From DATAJX01 sp036261915 (lineage in GTDB: Bacteria; Pseudomonadota; Alphaproteobacteria; UBA2136; UBA6156): a DNA stretch of 64,000 nt. The notes below the pieces were generated by a model that was not told where the DNA came from, did not search any database, and saw nothing but the letters and a program-made list of their open reading frames with translations. The DNA is taken from NCBI GenBank assembly GCA_036261915.1, contig DATAJX010000002.1, positions 186,001 to 250,000 on the forward strand, written 5' to 3'. Positions 34,240 to 42,305 of this stretch are shown piece by piece; the stretch's first letter is position 1; every line of letters begins with the position of its first letter. The position numbers and the translations under genes are program-made.

Positions 34240-34614
34240 ATGCGATTTAATAAAATCATGGCCAGCTTGCTGGTAGGGGCTGCGGCCTATTGCCTGCCGA
34301 CAGCGGCCAGTGCCCAGCAGGGCGTTGGTTATGCCGGTGGCAATATGTGGGCCCTGCAAGGTTCGGGTGTTGCCGTCAACGGCGCGCTTGAATCGGCTTT
34401 GCGCCATTCGGCCGGTATTGGTATTGCCGGTGCGGTTGCGCAGGGCAGGAACCTGAACACCCGCAGCACCTACAATTACAACCAGGTCATCGGCTCGCAG
34501 AACAATGTCAGCGTGGTGGGTAACAACAACTCGCTGACCACGAGCCAGAACGGGACGCTGACGGGCAATACCCTGACGCAGACCAGCCCGAGCATTACCA
34601 GCAACAACTACTGA
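34240..34614 (+). CDS. Secreted Asn-rich protein, possible minor amyloid subunit (HfaA/CsgB-like position)
   Basis: A 124-residue protein with a clear signal peptide (MRFNKIMASLLVGAAAYCLP...ASA). The mature part is low in charge and rich in Asn, Gln, Ser, Gly and Thr (NYNQVIGSQNNVSVVGNNNS), as in curli-type or holdfast-attachment proteins. ATG 34240 has GGAGG before it. It is first of three genes, before the CsgG-like lipoprotein. Sequence identity to any named family was not established, so the amyloid role is inferred from composition and gene order. Confidence 0.65.
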   Translation: MRFNKIMASLLVGAAAYCLPTAASAQQGVGYAGGNMWALQGSGVAVNGALESALRHSAGIGIAGAVAQGRNLNTRSTYNYNQVIGSQNNVSVVGNNNSLTTSQNGTLTGNTLTQTSPSITSNNY

Positions 34615-34628
34615 CGGAGACGACCACG

Positions 34629-35462
34629 ATGATGCGGAACAGCAAAATCGCCCGCCTCCTGAGCATGGTTATGCTTGTGGGTGCGGGCGGCGCTCTGGCG
34701 GGTTGCCAGACGACAGCGGGCACGACCGCCGGCCCGATGGTTGCCGATGAAGGCAGCCCTTCGGTGCTGGTGTCGCGGGCCTCGATGCCCAAGACGGTGC
34801 GGCCCTACCAGCGCGTTGACAGCGTGCTGAAGTGCATCGCAGGCACCCGGCAGTACCGGAACAGCACCTTTATTGTCGGCAACTTTGTGGACAGTACGGG
34901 CAAGTTCAATGCGGTATCGCCTGGCACGAGCGGCGCGTTTTTGCCGAAGGAGGGAACTTCGACCTTTATCACCGCGGCCCTGCGAAGGGCGGGTGCGGAG
35001 GTTATTCCCAACTACGCAGTGGGCTCGCCCAACGACCCGGCCAATATCAGGTACCAGGTGAGCGGGTTCTTCAACACGCTCGACTTCGGGACGCCTTTTC
35101 AGGCCGACCTGCAGGTTGCCGGTGTTGGCCCTACGGCCAACTCATCGTGGGCTCAGCCCACGCTGACCATCCAGCTGGATAACTTCCAGACCAAGCGCAA
35201 CATCGAACTCAGCCAGATCGAACGCCCCATCACGTATAACCAAGGTGGTGTGGGTGCCAACAGGCTGGTGGGTGCCACGCTGGTGACCGGCAATATTGCC
35301 GTTCAGGACCAGCAGCGGCTCCAGTTCGAGTCGGTGAACGGGACGATCGGTTTGGGTGTTGCGGACGTGCTGATGAAGCACAGCCCCGTAGCTGCCGCAG
35401 CCTGCCGTGGCCAGATCGCCGATTTGCTTGATCCGCCCCAGGATGTGGCGGAAGTGCAATAA
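34629..35462 (+). CDS. CsgG-like outer-membrane lipoprotein
   Basis: A 277-residue protein with a lipoprotein signal peptide and lipobox LAGC. The middle aligns by eye with CsgG: IVGNFVDSTGKFN (cf. the CsgG opening strand), STFITAALRRAGAEVI, YQVSGFFNTLD, then LTIQLDNFQTKRNIELSQIE and the conserved DQQRLQFESVNGTIGLG. CsgG forms a nonameric pore that exports curli subunits; the HfaB protein in Caulobacter is a related holdfast anchor. It sits between two secreted repeat proteins, the arrangement expected for an amyloid secretion gene cluster. Confidence 0.75.
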   Translation: MMRNSKIARLLSMVMLVGAGGALAGCQTTAGTTAGPMVADEGSPSVLVSRASMPKTVRPYQRVDSVLKCIAGTRQYRNSTFIVGNFVDSTGKFNAVSPGTSGAFLPKEGTSTFITAALRRAGAEVIPNYAVGSPNDPANIRYQVSGFFNTLDFGTPFQADLQVAGVGPTANSSWAQPTLTIQLDNFQTKRNIELSQIERPITYNQGGVGANRLVGATLVTGNIAVQDQQRLQFESVNGTIGLGVADVLMKHSPVAAAACRGQIADLLDPPQDVAEVQ

Positions 35463-35580
35463 GCTTTGCGAGATACCCTGCCATGCCTTTGGCGTGGCAG
35501 GGGAATGACCATCGGTTCCAGCCGGGATCGTTGGATTTTTGGAAGCCGTCGAAAATTCGGCGGCATTTAAGGAGAAGACC

Positions 35581-35991
35581 ATGAAAAAGTCGATTTTGGC
35601 CAAGCGTTTTATGTTTGGCGCTGCAGCCATTGCGATCGCTCTCTCGTTCCAGGCACCGGCCGCCAAGGCTGACACGCTGGTTCAGGGCAATCTTCTGGGC
35701 GGCGGCGTGGTGGTCAACCAGACCCCGCTGAACGTCAACCCGCAGAACCTCGGCGCCCAGTCGTCGGCCGGCAACAGCGCCACCGGCGTGGCGAACAGTG
35801 CTTCGTACACTGGCTTCAACGGCCAGCCGAACACCGTGCCGACCCTGACGGTTCAGGCCAACATCATTACCGGCAGCCAGGTGCTGAACAATGCGCCGCA
35901 GGTTGTGAACGCCGTGAACTTCGGGCCGCAGTCGTCGGCCGTGAACAGCGCCTCGCTCGGCGTGAACTCGGTGAACGTGACCCGCTACTGA
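35581..35991 (+). CDS. Secreted two-repeat protein, possible amyloid subunit
   Basis: A 136-residue protein with a signal peptide (MKKSILAKRFMFGAAAIA...AKA). The mature part is two imperfect copies of a roughly 43-residue unit: residues 35-77 and 92-134. Each copy shows Q-x-N-hydrophobic pairs, then VNxxN-[LF]-G-x-QSSA-x-NSA. Such repeats, rich in Gln, Asn, Ser and Ala, are typical of self-assembling surface fibres. TAAGGAG gives the ribosome site. Hairpins in the 118-bp gap before it suggest partly separate expression. Confidence 0.7.
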   Translation: MKKSILAKRFMFGAAAIAIALSFQAPAAKADTLVQGNLLGGGVVVNQTPLNVNPQNLGAQSSAGNSATGVANSASYTGFNGQPNTVPTLTVQANIITGSQVLNNAPQVVNAVNFGPQSSAVNSASLGVNSVNVTRY

Positions 35992-36008
35992 TACCCTGCT
36001 TTCGATAC

Positions 36009-36040
36009 GAACAAGGCCCCTTACGGGGCCTTGTTTTTTT
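36009..36040. terminator. Bidirectional terminator
   Basis: ACAAGGCCCC-TTAC-GGGGCCTTGT followed by T run. It ends the amyloid-like cluster and also faces the minus-strand DUF1993 gene. Confidence 0.88.
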
Positions 36041-36055
36041 GTGCCTGTGCCCCGG

Positions 36056-36568
36056 TTATTGGGGGGTGCCGAGGTAATCCATTTTACCGATATCGACCCC
36101 GTTGTGGCGCAGGATGCCGTGGGCGATGGAGATATGGAAGAACAGGTTGGGCAGCGCGAAGCCCAGCAGGTAATCGCGCCCCTTGAAGTTGAGATCGCGC
36201 CCGCCGACCTTGAGGTGGATCTCTTTTTCTTCGCTGCCGTCGACCTTGCCGGCCGGGACCGACCTGATGAAGGCGATGGTTTTGGCCAGCCGTTCCTGCA
36301 GTTCTTCAAACGTGGCTTCGTTGTCGGGGAAGCTGGGGTTTTCGGTGCCGGAAAGGCGCGCGGCGGCGCCTTTGGTGGCGTCGCTGGCTATTTGCACCTG
36401 GCGGGCGAGGGGGTGCATGTCGGGCGCCAGTCGGGCGCCGATGAGCACGCCCTGGTCGAGGCCTTCGGCCTTGGCGTGGGCTTCGGCCTTTTTAAGGATG
36501 TTGGAAAGGTTGGTGAGCGCACGGACAAACACCGGCAGCGAGGCCTGGGACATGGACAATGACGACAT
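36056..36568 (-). CDS. DUF1993 (DinB-like) protein
   Basis: A 170-residue soluble helical protein. The pattern MYxxSxxxFxRxLxNLSxILxKA at the start, RLAPDMxPLxxQV (LIGARLAPDMHPLARQVQIA), and a C-terminal LPNLFFHISIAHGILRHNGV are typical of DUF1993 proteins, which have a DinB-like four-helix fold of unknown role. It follows a small membrane protein gene on the minus strand and faces the amyloid-like cluster across a shared terminator. Confidence 0.85.
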   Translation of the reverse strand: MSSLSMSQASLPVFVRALTNLSNILKKAEAHAKAEGLDQGVLIGARLAPDMHPLARQVQIASDATKGAAARLSGTENPSFPDNEATFEELQERLAKTIAFIRSVPAGKVDGSEEKEIHLKVGGRDLNFKGRDYLLGFALPNLFFHISIAHGILRHNGVDIGKMDYLGTPQ

Positions 36569-36589
36569 GATGATACTCCTGTTGATTGG

Positions 36590-36778
36590 TTAAAGACGTT
36601 TGGCGACCTTGTAGCGGTCGATGCAGAATTCGACCGCTTCGCCCGCCATGAACCCGAGGTAGAAGACCGCCGCGAAGCACACCACGACCGGTATAAGCCC
36701 GGCGGTGAGGATGGTGGGCAGGTAGTAATAAATGCCGCCCAGGGCGACGGCGATAAGCAGCAGTTTGAGGGGGCTCAT
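36590..36778 (-). CDS. Small membrane protein
   Basis: A 62-residue protein with two predicted membrane segments (about 4-20 and 23-42) and a C-terminal amphipathic stretch (AVEFCIDRYKVAKRL). AAGGAA lies upstream of ATG 36778. It runs in the same direction as the DUF1993 gene with a 21-base gap, so they may be co-transcribed. Role unknown. Confidence 0.65.
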   Translation of the reverse strand: MSPLKLLLIAVALGGIYYYLPTILTAGLIPVVVCFAAVFYLGFMAGEAVEFCIDRYKVAKRL

Positions 36779-36860
36779 GGGAGGGGTTCCTTTTTGCGGG
36801 GGGAGCTTAGGCCTGTTGGCCGTTATTGACAACGCGGGCCAGAGCGTTGAAATACAAGCC

Positions 36861-37700
36861 ATGAGCTTTACGGTTGCCACCTTTTACCACTTTGTGCCGC
36901 TGGCCGATGCCGCGGCCTTGCAGCCGCTTTGGAAAAAGCTGCTGGTGGAGAATGGAGTGACCGGCACCATTCTGCTGACCCCCGAAGGCGTGAACGCCAC
37001 CATTGCCGGCAGCGAGGCCGGGGTTAGTACCGTGCTGGCCACGTTACGGGCCGACCCCCGGCTGGCCGCCATGCCGCACAAGGTGAGCGTGAGCGGGGTT
37101 AACCCTTTCCCCCGCACCAAAGTGAAGCTGAAGCGCGAGACCATTCCGCTGGGGGTGGCCATTAACCCGGCCCGGGCGGGTGAGTATGTGAAGCCGGAAC
37201 ACTGGAATGCGTTGATTGCCGACCCGAGTGTGGTGGTGGTGGATGCGCGCAATGCTTACGAAGTGGATATTGGCCGCTTTGAGCGCGCGCAAAACCCCAA
37301 CACCCGCACCTTTAAGGAACTGCCCGAATGGCTGGACGCCAACCTGACCGACAAGGACACGCCGGTGGCGATGTATTGCACCGGCGGGATACGGTGCGAG
37401 AAATCGACCGCTTATTTGAAGGAGCGGGGGTTTAGCAACGTTTACCACCTTGAGGGTGGCATTTTGAAGTATCTGGAAGACGTGCCCGAGGCCGAAAGCC
37501 TGTGGCGCGGGGCCTGCTACGTGTTTGACGACCGCGTGGCGCTGAACCATGACCTGAGCCCGGCGCTGGAATACCAGGTTTGCCGCAGCTGCAACGCCGC
37601 CGTGAACGCGGGCGATGTGCGCCGCGTGAACAACATTGGCATTTGCCCGGTGTGTGCAGCGCAAAGCCAGCCTGAATTAGCGGCTGAACATTCCCTTTAG
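36861..37700 (+). CDS. trhO: tRNA uridine(34) hydroxylase TrhO (rhodanese family)
   Basis: A 279-residue enzyme that hydroxylates U34 of certain tRNAs, the YceA family. The N-terminal acylphosphatase-like part (TFYHFVPL...GTILLTPEGVNATIAG) precedes the rhodanese domain with the active loop CTGGIRCEK (Cys173 to Cys179). C-terminal CRSCN and CPVC suggest a zinc site. The end overlaps the convergent HerA-like ATPase gene by 24 bases. Confidence 0.92.
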   Translation: MSFTVATFYHFVPLADAAALQPLWKKLLVENGVTGTILLTPEGVNATIAGSEAGVSTVLATLRADPRLAAMPHKVSVSGVNPFPRTKVKLKRETIPLGVAINPARAGEYVKPEHWNALIADPSVVVVDARNAYEVDIGRFERAQNPNTRTFKELPEWLDANLTDKDTPVAMYCTGGIRCEKSTAYLKERGFSNVYHLEGGILKYLEDVPEAESLWRGACYVFDDRVALNHDLSPALEYQVCRSCNAAVNAGDVRRVNNIGICPVCAAQSQPELAAEHSL

Positions 37701-39125
37701 CAGCGCGCGGCCCAGCTGGCCCGCCATGTTGCGCACCACCGATTTGGCGGCGGCCTCGACCAGGCCCTGGCGGCGCTTGGTGCCGAACAGGGTTTCGTTG
37801 ACCGCCGTGGCGAAGGGCGAGGGTTTGTCGGCTTCGACGGTTTGGACGCCGGCCGATGTGGGCTGCTGCTGCAGGCGCTGGGCCAGCACTTCGGCCGCGC
37901 TGACGCGGTTGAGGGGGTTCTCGTAACGGCCCCGCAGCGGGCTTTGGTTTTGCACGGCATTGCGCTCGGCTGCCGAAATGGTGCCTACGCGCGACTGCGG
38001 CGGGAGGATGAAGGTGCGTTGCACCGGGGTGGGGATGCCCTTGGCATCGAGTACGCTGACCAGTGCTTCGCCCACCGCGAGGTTGGGCAGTACGTCGGCG
38101 GTTTTGAAGGCGGGGTTGGAGGCCATGGTGGTGGCCGCGACCTTGATGTCTTTTTGCCCCTGCGGGGTGGCGGCGCGCAGCGCGTGCTGGATGCGGTTGC
38201 CGAGTTGGGCGAGCACGGGTTCGGGCACGTCGCTGGGTTGCTGGGTGACGAAGAACACCCCCACGCCCTTGCTGCGGATGAGGCGCACCAGTTGGGTGAC
38301 CTTTTCGAGCAGCGGTTTGGGTGCGTCGGTGAACAGGAGGTGGGCTTCGTCGAAGAAGAAGGCCAGTTTGGGCACCGGCAGGTCGCCCACTTCGGGCAGC
38401 TGCTCGAACAGTTCGGACAGCAGGTAGAGCAGGAAGGTGGCGTAGGCGCGCGGGCTGTTCATCAGCTTTTGGGCGTCGATGATATGCACCATGCCGCGGT
38501 TGGCCAGCAGGTCGGCCACCTGCAGGGCGGGTTCGCCGAACAGCTGGGTGGCGCCTTCGCTTTCAAGCGCCAGCAGGGCGCGCTGGATGGTGCCGAGGCT
38601 GGCCGACGAGACGTTGCCGTATTCGCTGCTGAATTTTTTGGCGTTTTCGCCCACGTAGGCAAGGGTTTTGCGCAGGTCGTCGGTATCGAGCAGCAGCAGG
38701 TTCTCGCTTTCGGCCACCTTGAACACGATGTGCAGCACGCCGGTTTGGGTATCGTTGAGGTCGAGCATGCGGGCCAGCAGCAGGGGGCCTATTTCGGCGA
38801 TGGTGGCGCGGGCGGGGAAACCGTTGGTGGCGTAAACATCCCAGAACGTGCTGGGCACGGCGGCGGGCGTGTAGCTGAGGCCCATTTGCGTGTAGCGTTC
38901 GGTGGCCCATTTGGGGGCGTCGCCCGGTTGCGAGATGCCGGAGAGGTCGCCCTTCACGTCGCTGAGGATGACGTTGCAGCCGGCTTGCGAAAGCTGTTCG
39001 GCCAGCGTTTGCAGGGTGACCGTTTTGCCGGTGCCGGTGGCGCCCGCGATAAGACCGTGGCGGTTGATGCGCGAAAGTTCCAGCGTTAAGGGGCCGTTGC
39101 TGGTTTGCCCGAGGAGGATGTTCAT
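37677..39125 (-). CDS. HerA-like ATPase of the DUF853/YjgR family
   Basis: A 482-residue ATPase. Walker A is GATGTGKTV (about residues 27-35) and Walker B is LAFFFDEAHLLF. The order of motifs and the C-terminal MAGQLGRALLKGMF fit the YjgR-type (DUF853) branch of the FtsK-HerA group. Function in the cell is not established. ATG 39125 gives MNILLGQTSNG. It converges on trhO with overlapping 3' ends, which is unusual but short. Confidence 0.88.
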   Translation of the reverse strand: MNILLGQTSNGPLTLELSRINRHGLIAGATGTGKTVTLQTLAEQLSQAGCNVILSDVKGDLSGISQPGDAPKWATERYTQMGLSYTPAAVPSTFWDVYATNGFPARATIAEIGPLLLARMLDLNDTQTGVLHIVFKVAESENLLLLDTDDLRKTLAYVGENAKKFSSEYGNVSSASLGTIQRALLALESEGATQLFGEPALQVADLLANRGMVHIIDAQKLMNSPRAYATFLLYLLSELFEQLPEVGDLPVPKLAFFFDEAHLLFTDAPKPLLEKVTQLVRLIRSKGVGVFFVTQQPSDVPEPVLAQLGNRIQHALRAATPQGQKDIKVAATTMASNPAFKTADVLPNLAVGEALVSVLDAKGIPTPVQRTFILPPQSRVGTISAAERNAVQNQSPLRGRYENPLNRVSAAEVLAQRLQQQPTSAGVQTVEADKPSPFATAVNETLFGTKRRQGLVEAAAKSVVRNMAGQLGRALLKGMFSR

Positions 39126-39226
39126 GGCCCGCAGGATGCGAGCGGGGCCGGGGAGAGGCAAGTGTTATTTGAATTCATCGACTAAGCGCGGGTTGACGCG
39201 CTTTGATTTATGTACAAAAATCAAAC

Positions 39227-39835
39227 ATGCGCCACCAGACCCTGCCCGCCGACCAGCTTGCATTGTTTGAAATGCCTGTATTTTTGCCAAAAGAGAGCAC
39301 GCCGGGCGGGTTTTTGTACAAGGAGGATTTTTTGAGCGTGGCGGAGGAAAAAGAGCTTTTGGAAATTTTTAAGACCCTGCCGTTCACCCACGATACGTTC
39401 AACGGGTATGAGGCCTTCCGGCGCACCGTGGGGTATGGCTGGACCAGCCGCCCCGAGTTGCCGGATTTTATTGTGCCGTTGCGCGACCGCGCTGCCGCCT
39501 TTGCGGGGATCGACCCGGCCACGCTGGATAGTGCGTTGATCAGCGAATACACCCCCGGTGCCGCCATTGGCTGGCACCGCGACAAGACCAGCGACAAAAG
39601 CGTGAAGGGGCACGTGGTGGGGGTTTCGCTGGCGGCGGGCTGTCACTTCAGGCTGCGGCGCGCGCGGTGGAGCGGGCCAAAGCCCGGCGGCGAGATTGTA
39701 GGCTATGACCGCTTTGGCGTGATTGCCGAGCCGCGCTCGGTGTATTGCATGCGGGGGGAAAGCTGGAGCCGGTGGCAGCACAGCATTCCGCGGGTGGAGG
39801 CGCTGCGGTATTCGATCACTTTTCGGGATTTTTGA
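39227..39835 (+). CDS. alkB: AlkB-family 2-oxoglutarate/Fe(II) dioxygenase
   Basis: A 202-residue enzyme that removes methyl groups from alkylated DNA or RNA. The iron site appears as HRD in GWHRDKTSD (HxD) with the distal His in WQHSIPRV, and the 2-oxoglutarate Arg lies in YSITFR. The N-terminal part is short, so it is a minimal AlkB homologue. It is preceded by a 101-bp gap divergent from the ATPase gene. Confidence 0.88.
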   Translation: MRHQTLPADQLALFEMPVFLPKESTPGGFLYKEDFLSVAEEKELLEIFKTLPFTHDTFNGYEAFRRTVGYGWTSRPELPDFIVPLRDRAAAFAGIDPATLDSALISEYTPGAAIGWHRDKTSDKSVKGHVVGVSLAAGCHFRLRRARWSGPKPGGEIVGYDRFGVIAEPRSVYCMRGESWSRWQHSIPRVEALRYSITFRDF

Positions 39836-39902
39836 GAAAGCGGAAAAAAGGGTTGGGATTTATGGAGAAAGAATTGGCCATGCCTGTATGAAGTTTTTTG
39901 AA

Positions 39903-39979
<77 letters not shown>

Positions 39980-40064
39980 ACCGGGCTTGGTTATAGGGGA
40001 AATATCGGGAAAAATCACATGACTTTTTAGCAAACAAGCCAAATAAATATGGTATACGGTTTTT

Positions 40065-41156
40065 ATGAAAATGCATTGGGGTTTGCTGGTGGGACTGTTG
40101 GCGCTGCCTGTGGCGGCGTTTGCGCAAGAGGTTGAAGGTGGCCCGGTGGGGTTGCCGATGGGGGTTTCGTACAGCTCGGTCATCAGCCCTTCGGTGCAGG
40201 CCGGCCAGACGCTGGAAGACCGCTTTAAGAAAGGCGACCGCATGTTTACGCTGTCGGCCGAGAACGATTCGCTGACCCGCAGCGGCGACCGCTATTACAC
40301 CAATGGCTTGCGGTTGAGTTGGCTGGAGTTGAAATCGCGCCCGCCCGAATGGGCCGAATGGGTGGCCGAGCACGTGCCGATGTTCAATGCCGGTAACCCG
40401 ATGGCCGTGCAGTATACTATTGGCCAGAACATGTACACGCCGAGCAAGATCAACATTTATGGCCCGCAGTATGGCGACCGCCCCTATGCCGGTTACCTGT
40501 ACGGCAGCGTGGGCCTGACCGAAGGCGATGGCGATGTGGTCAACGACCTGGAAATGAGCCTGGGCGTGGTTGGCCCGCTGAGCTTTGCCGAGCAGACGCA
40601 GGTGAACTTCCACCATCTTATTCATGTGCACCCGCCCAAAGGCTGGGATAACCAGTTGCATAACGAGCCCGCCATTGGTTTAAGCTGGGCACGCCGCTGG
40701 CCCACGTTTTGGGAAACGCCGGTGTGGGGTGGTGGGGCCGTTGGCCTGATGCCCAGCGTGGGTGTGACAGTGGGTAACGTTTACGACCTGGCATCGGCCG
40801 GTGCCAGCCTGATGTGGCGCAGCGATGCCAGCGCGGTGATGGACAACCCGTTGCGCGTGCGTCCGAGCATTCCCGGCACCGGCTATTATGCCACCAACAG
40901 CAAGCCGGTGTTCACGCTAAGCGTGGGAGCCGAACAACGGGCCGTGGCGCGCAACATATTTTTAGACGGCAATACTTTTGGCGACAACGACATTAACGTG
41001 CAGAAACGTAATTTTGTGACCGACTTGCAGGCCAGCGCGGGTGTTAGCTGGAACCGTTACCGCCTGGCCTACACCACAGTTTACCGGACCAAGGAGTTTT
41101 ACGGCCAGCGCCGGGGGCAGGTTTTTGGCGGGCTAAACTTCTCGTTCAAATACTAG
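40065..41156 (+). CDS. LpxR-like outer-membrane lipid A deacylase (DUF2219)
   Basis: A 363-residue protein with signal peptide (MKMHWGLLVGLLALPVAAFA) and predicted outer-membrane barrel ending in FSFKY. The motif SAENDSLTRSGDRYYTNG near the start and NQLHNEPAIGLSW in the middle match LpxR, a calcium-dependent enzyme that removes the 3'-acyloxyacyl chain from lipid A. Key Asn, Asp and His ligands are thus present. It lies near the LPS genes only in the broad sense. The gap to the uracil-DNA glycosylase is 12 bases. Confidence 0.85.
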   Translation: MKMHWGLLVGLLALPVAAFAQEVEGGPVGLPMGVSYSSVISPSVQAGQTLEDRFKKGDRMFTLSAENDSLTRSGDRYYTNGLRLSWLELKSRPPEWAEWVAEHVPMFNAGNPMAVQYTIGQNMYTPSKINIYGPQYGDRPYAGYLYGSVGLTEGDGDVVNDLEMSLGVVGPLSFAEQTQVNFHHLIHVHPPKGWDNQLHNEPAIGLSWARRWPTFWETPVWGGGAVGLMPSVGVTVGNVYDLASAGASLMWRSDASAVMDNPLRVRPSIPGTGYYATNSKPVFTLSVGAEQRAVARNIFLDGNTFGDNDINVQKRNFVTDLQASAGVSWNRYRLAYTTVYRTKEFYGQRRGQVFGGLNFSFKY

Positions 41157-41168
41157 TATGATGCGGGT

Positions 41169-41780
41169 ATGAACGACCCGCGCAAGCCGCTTGCCGATAT
41201 TCAGACGCTGGAGGAAATGCACGCCTATATAAGGGCGTTTGATGGTTGCGATTTGAAAAAGGGCGCCACCCAGACCGTAATTTATGATGGTAACCCCGCC
41301 GCCGAGGTTGTGGTGATGGGGGAAGCGCCGGGCGAGCAGGAAGACCTTCAGGGCAAGCCGTTTGTGGGCCGCAGCGGCAAGTTGATGGACCAGATGCTGG
41401 AGGCTATCGGCCTGAGCCGCAAAAAGAACGTGTACATTACCAATGCGCTGTTTTGGCGCCCGCCCAGCAACCGCACCCCCACGCCCGCCGAAATTGCCGT
41501 TTGCAGACCGATCGTGCAGCGGCATTTGGCGTTGATCAAGCCCCGGATCATTCTGCTGGCCGGGCGTACGGCGGCGCAGGCCGTATTGCAGACCGAACAA
41601 AGCATGGGTGCGTTGCGCGGCAAATGGCAGAAGATGGAAAATCCGTATCTGGATGAGCCGCTGAACGTGCTGGTGACCTTTCACCCGGCCTACCTGCTGC
41701 GCAACCCGCCCGCCAAAAAGGACGCTTGGGAAGATTTGAAGATGGTGAAAAAACGCATGGATGAGGAGGGTATCGTTTAA
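41169..41780 (+). CDS. Family-4-type uracil-DNA glycosylase
   Basis: A 203-residue enzyme that removes uracil from DNA. Motif GEAPGEQED (51-59) and the late HPAYLLR fit family 4. That family usually binds a 4Fe-4S cluster with four cysteines. Here only Cys27 and Cys112 remain; Trp96 and Phe24 stand where the other two are expected. From memory, alphaproteobacterial relatives share this, so the cluster may be absent. It shares one base with the MazG-like gene (TAATG). Confidence 0.85.
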   Translation: MNDPRKPLADIQTLEEMHAYIRAFDGCDLKKGATQTVIYDGNPAAEVVVMGEAPGEQEDLQGKPFVGRSGKLMDQMLEAIGLSRKKNVYITNALFWRPPSNRTPTPAEIAVCRPIVQRHLALIKPRIILLAGRTAAQAVLQTEQSMGALRGKWQKMENPYLDEPLNVLVTFHPAYLLRNPPAKKDAWEDLKMVKKRMDEEGIV

Positions 41781-42094
41781 TGAGCGAGTTGAGCCTGAAA
41801 CAGTACCAGAAAGATGTGGACGACTGGATCCAGCGCATTGGTAAGGGGTACTTCCCCCCGTTAAGCATGCTGGCGCAACTGACCGAGGAAGTGGGCGAAG
41901 TGGCCCGGGTGGTGAACCGCACCTACGGCAGCCAGAAAGCCAAGGAAAGCGACCTTGAAAAAGACCTGGGCGACGAGCTGGCCGGGGTGATGTTTGCCAT
42001 GGTTTGCCTGGCCAATTACACCAAAATTGATCTGACGGCGGCGTTTGAGCGCCACCTGGAAAAAATCAGCGTACGGGACAAAAACCGTTTCTAA
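41780..42094 (+). CDS. MazG-like nucleotide pyrophosphohydrolase
   Basis: A 104-residue single MazG domain. The metal-binding pattern is LTEEVGEVARVVN (EExxE) and LGDELAGVMFAMVCLAN (an ExxD-like pair). Such enzymes break down non-canonical or excess nucleoside triphosphates. Its start shares a base with the stop of the uracil-DNA glycosylase, so both may act on uracil-related nucleotide damage; this link is inferred. tRNA-Pro(GGG) follows. Confidence 0.88.
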   Translation: MSELSLKQYQKDVDDWIQRIGKGYFPPLSMLAQLTEEVGEVARVVNRTYGSQKAKESDLEKDLGDELAGVMFAMVCLANYTKIDLTAAFERHLEKISVRDKNRF

Positions 42095-42135
42095 CGGTTG
42101 CGGGGTGGGGGCGAATAGGGTAAACCCGCCTTCGG

Positions 42136-42213
<78 letters not shown>

Positions 42214-42221
42214 AAAGATTG

Positions 42222-42249
42222 AAAAACCGCCTTTTTGGCGGTTTTTTTG
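42222..42249 (+). terminator. Terminator after tRNA-Pro(GGG)
   Basis: AAAAACCGCC-TTTTT-GGCGGTTTTTTT. Confidence 0.9.
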
Positions 42250-42305
42250 TGCAACTGCGTGGCAGGGGGGTTGCCAATGGGGGCGGTGGGCCTAGTGTTT
42301 GGCTC

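Noticed and set aside
37677..37700. Possible frameshift where trhO and the HerA-like gene overlap
   Set aside because: Both 3' ends are intact and of normal length; a short convergent overlap is enough.
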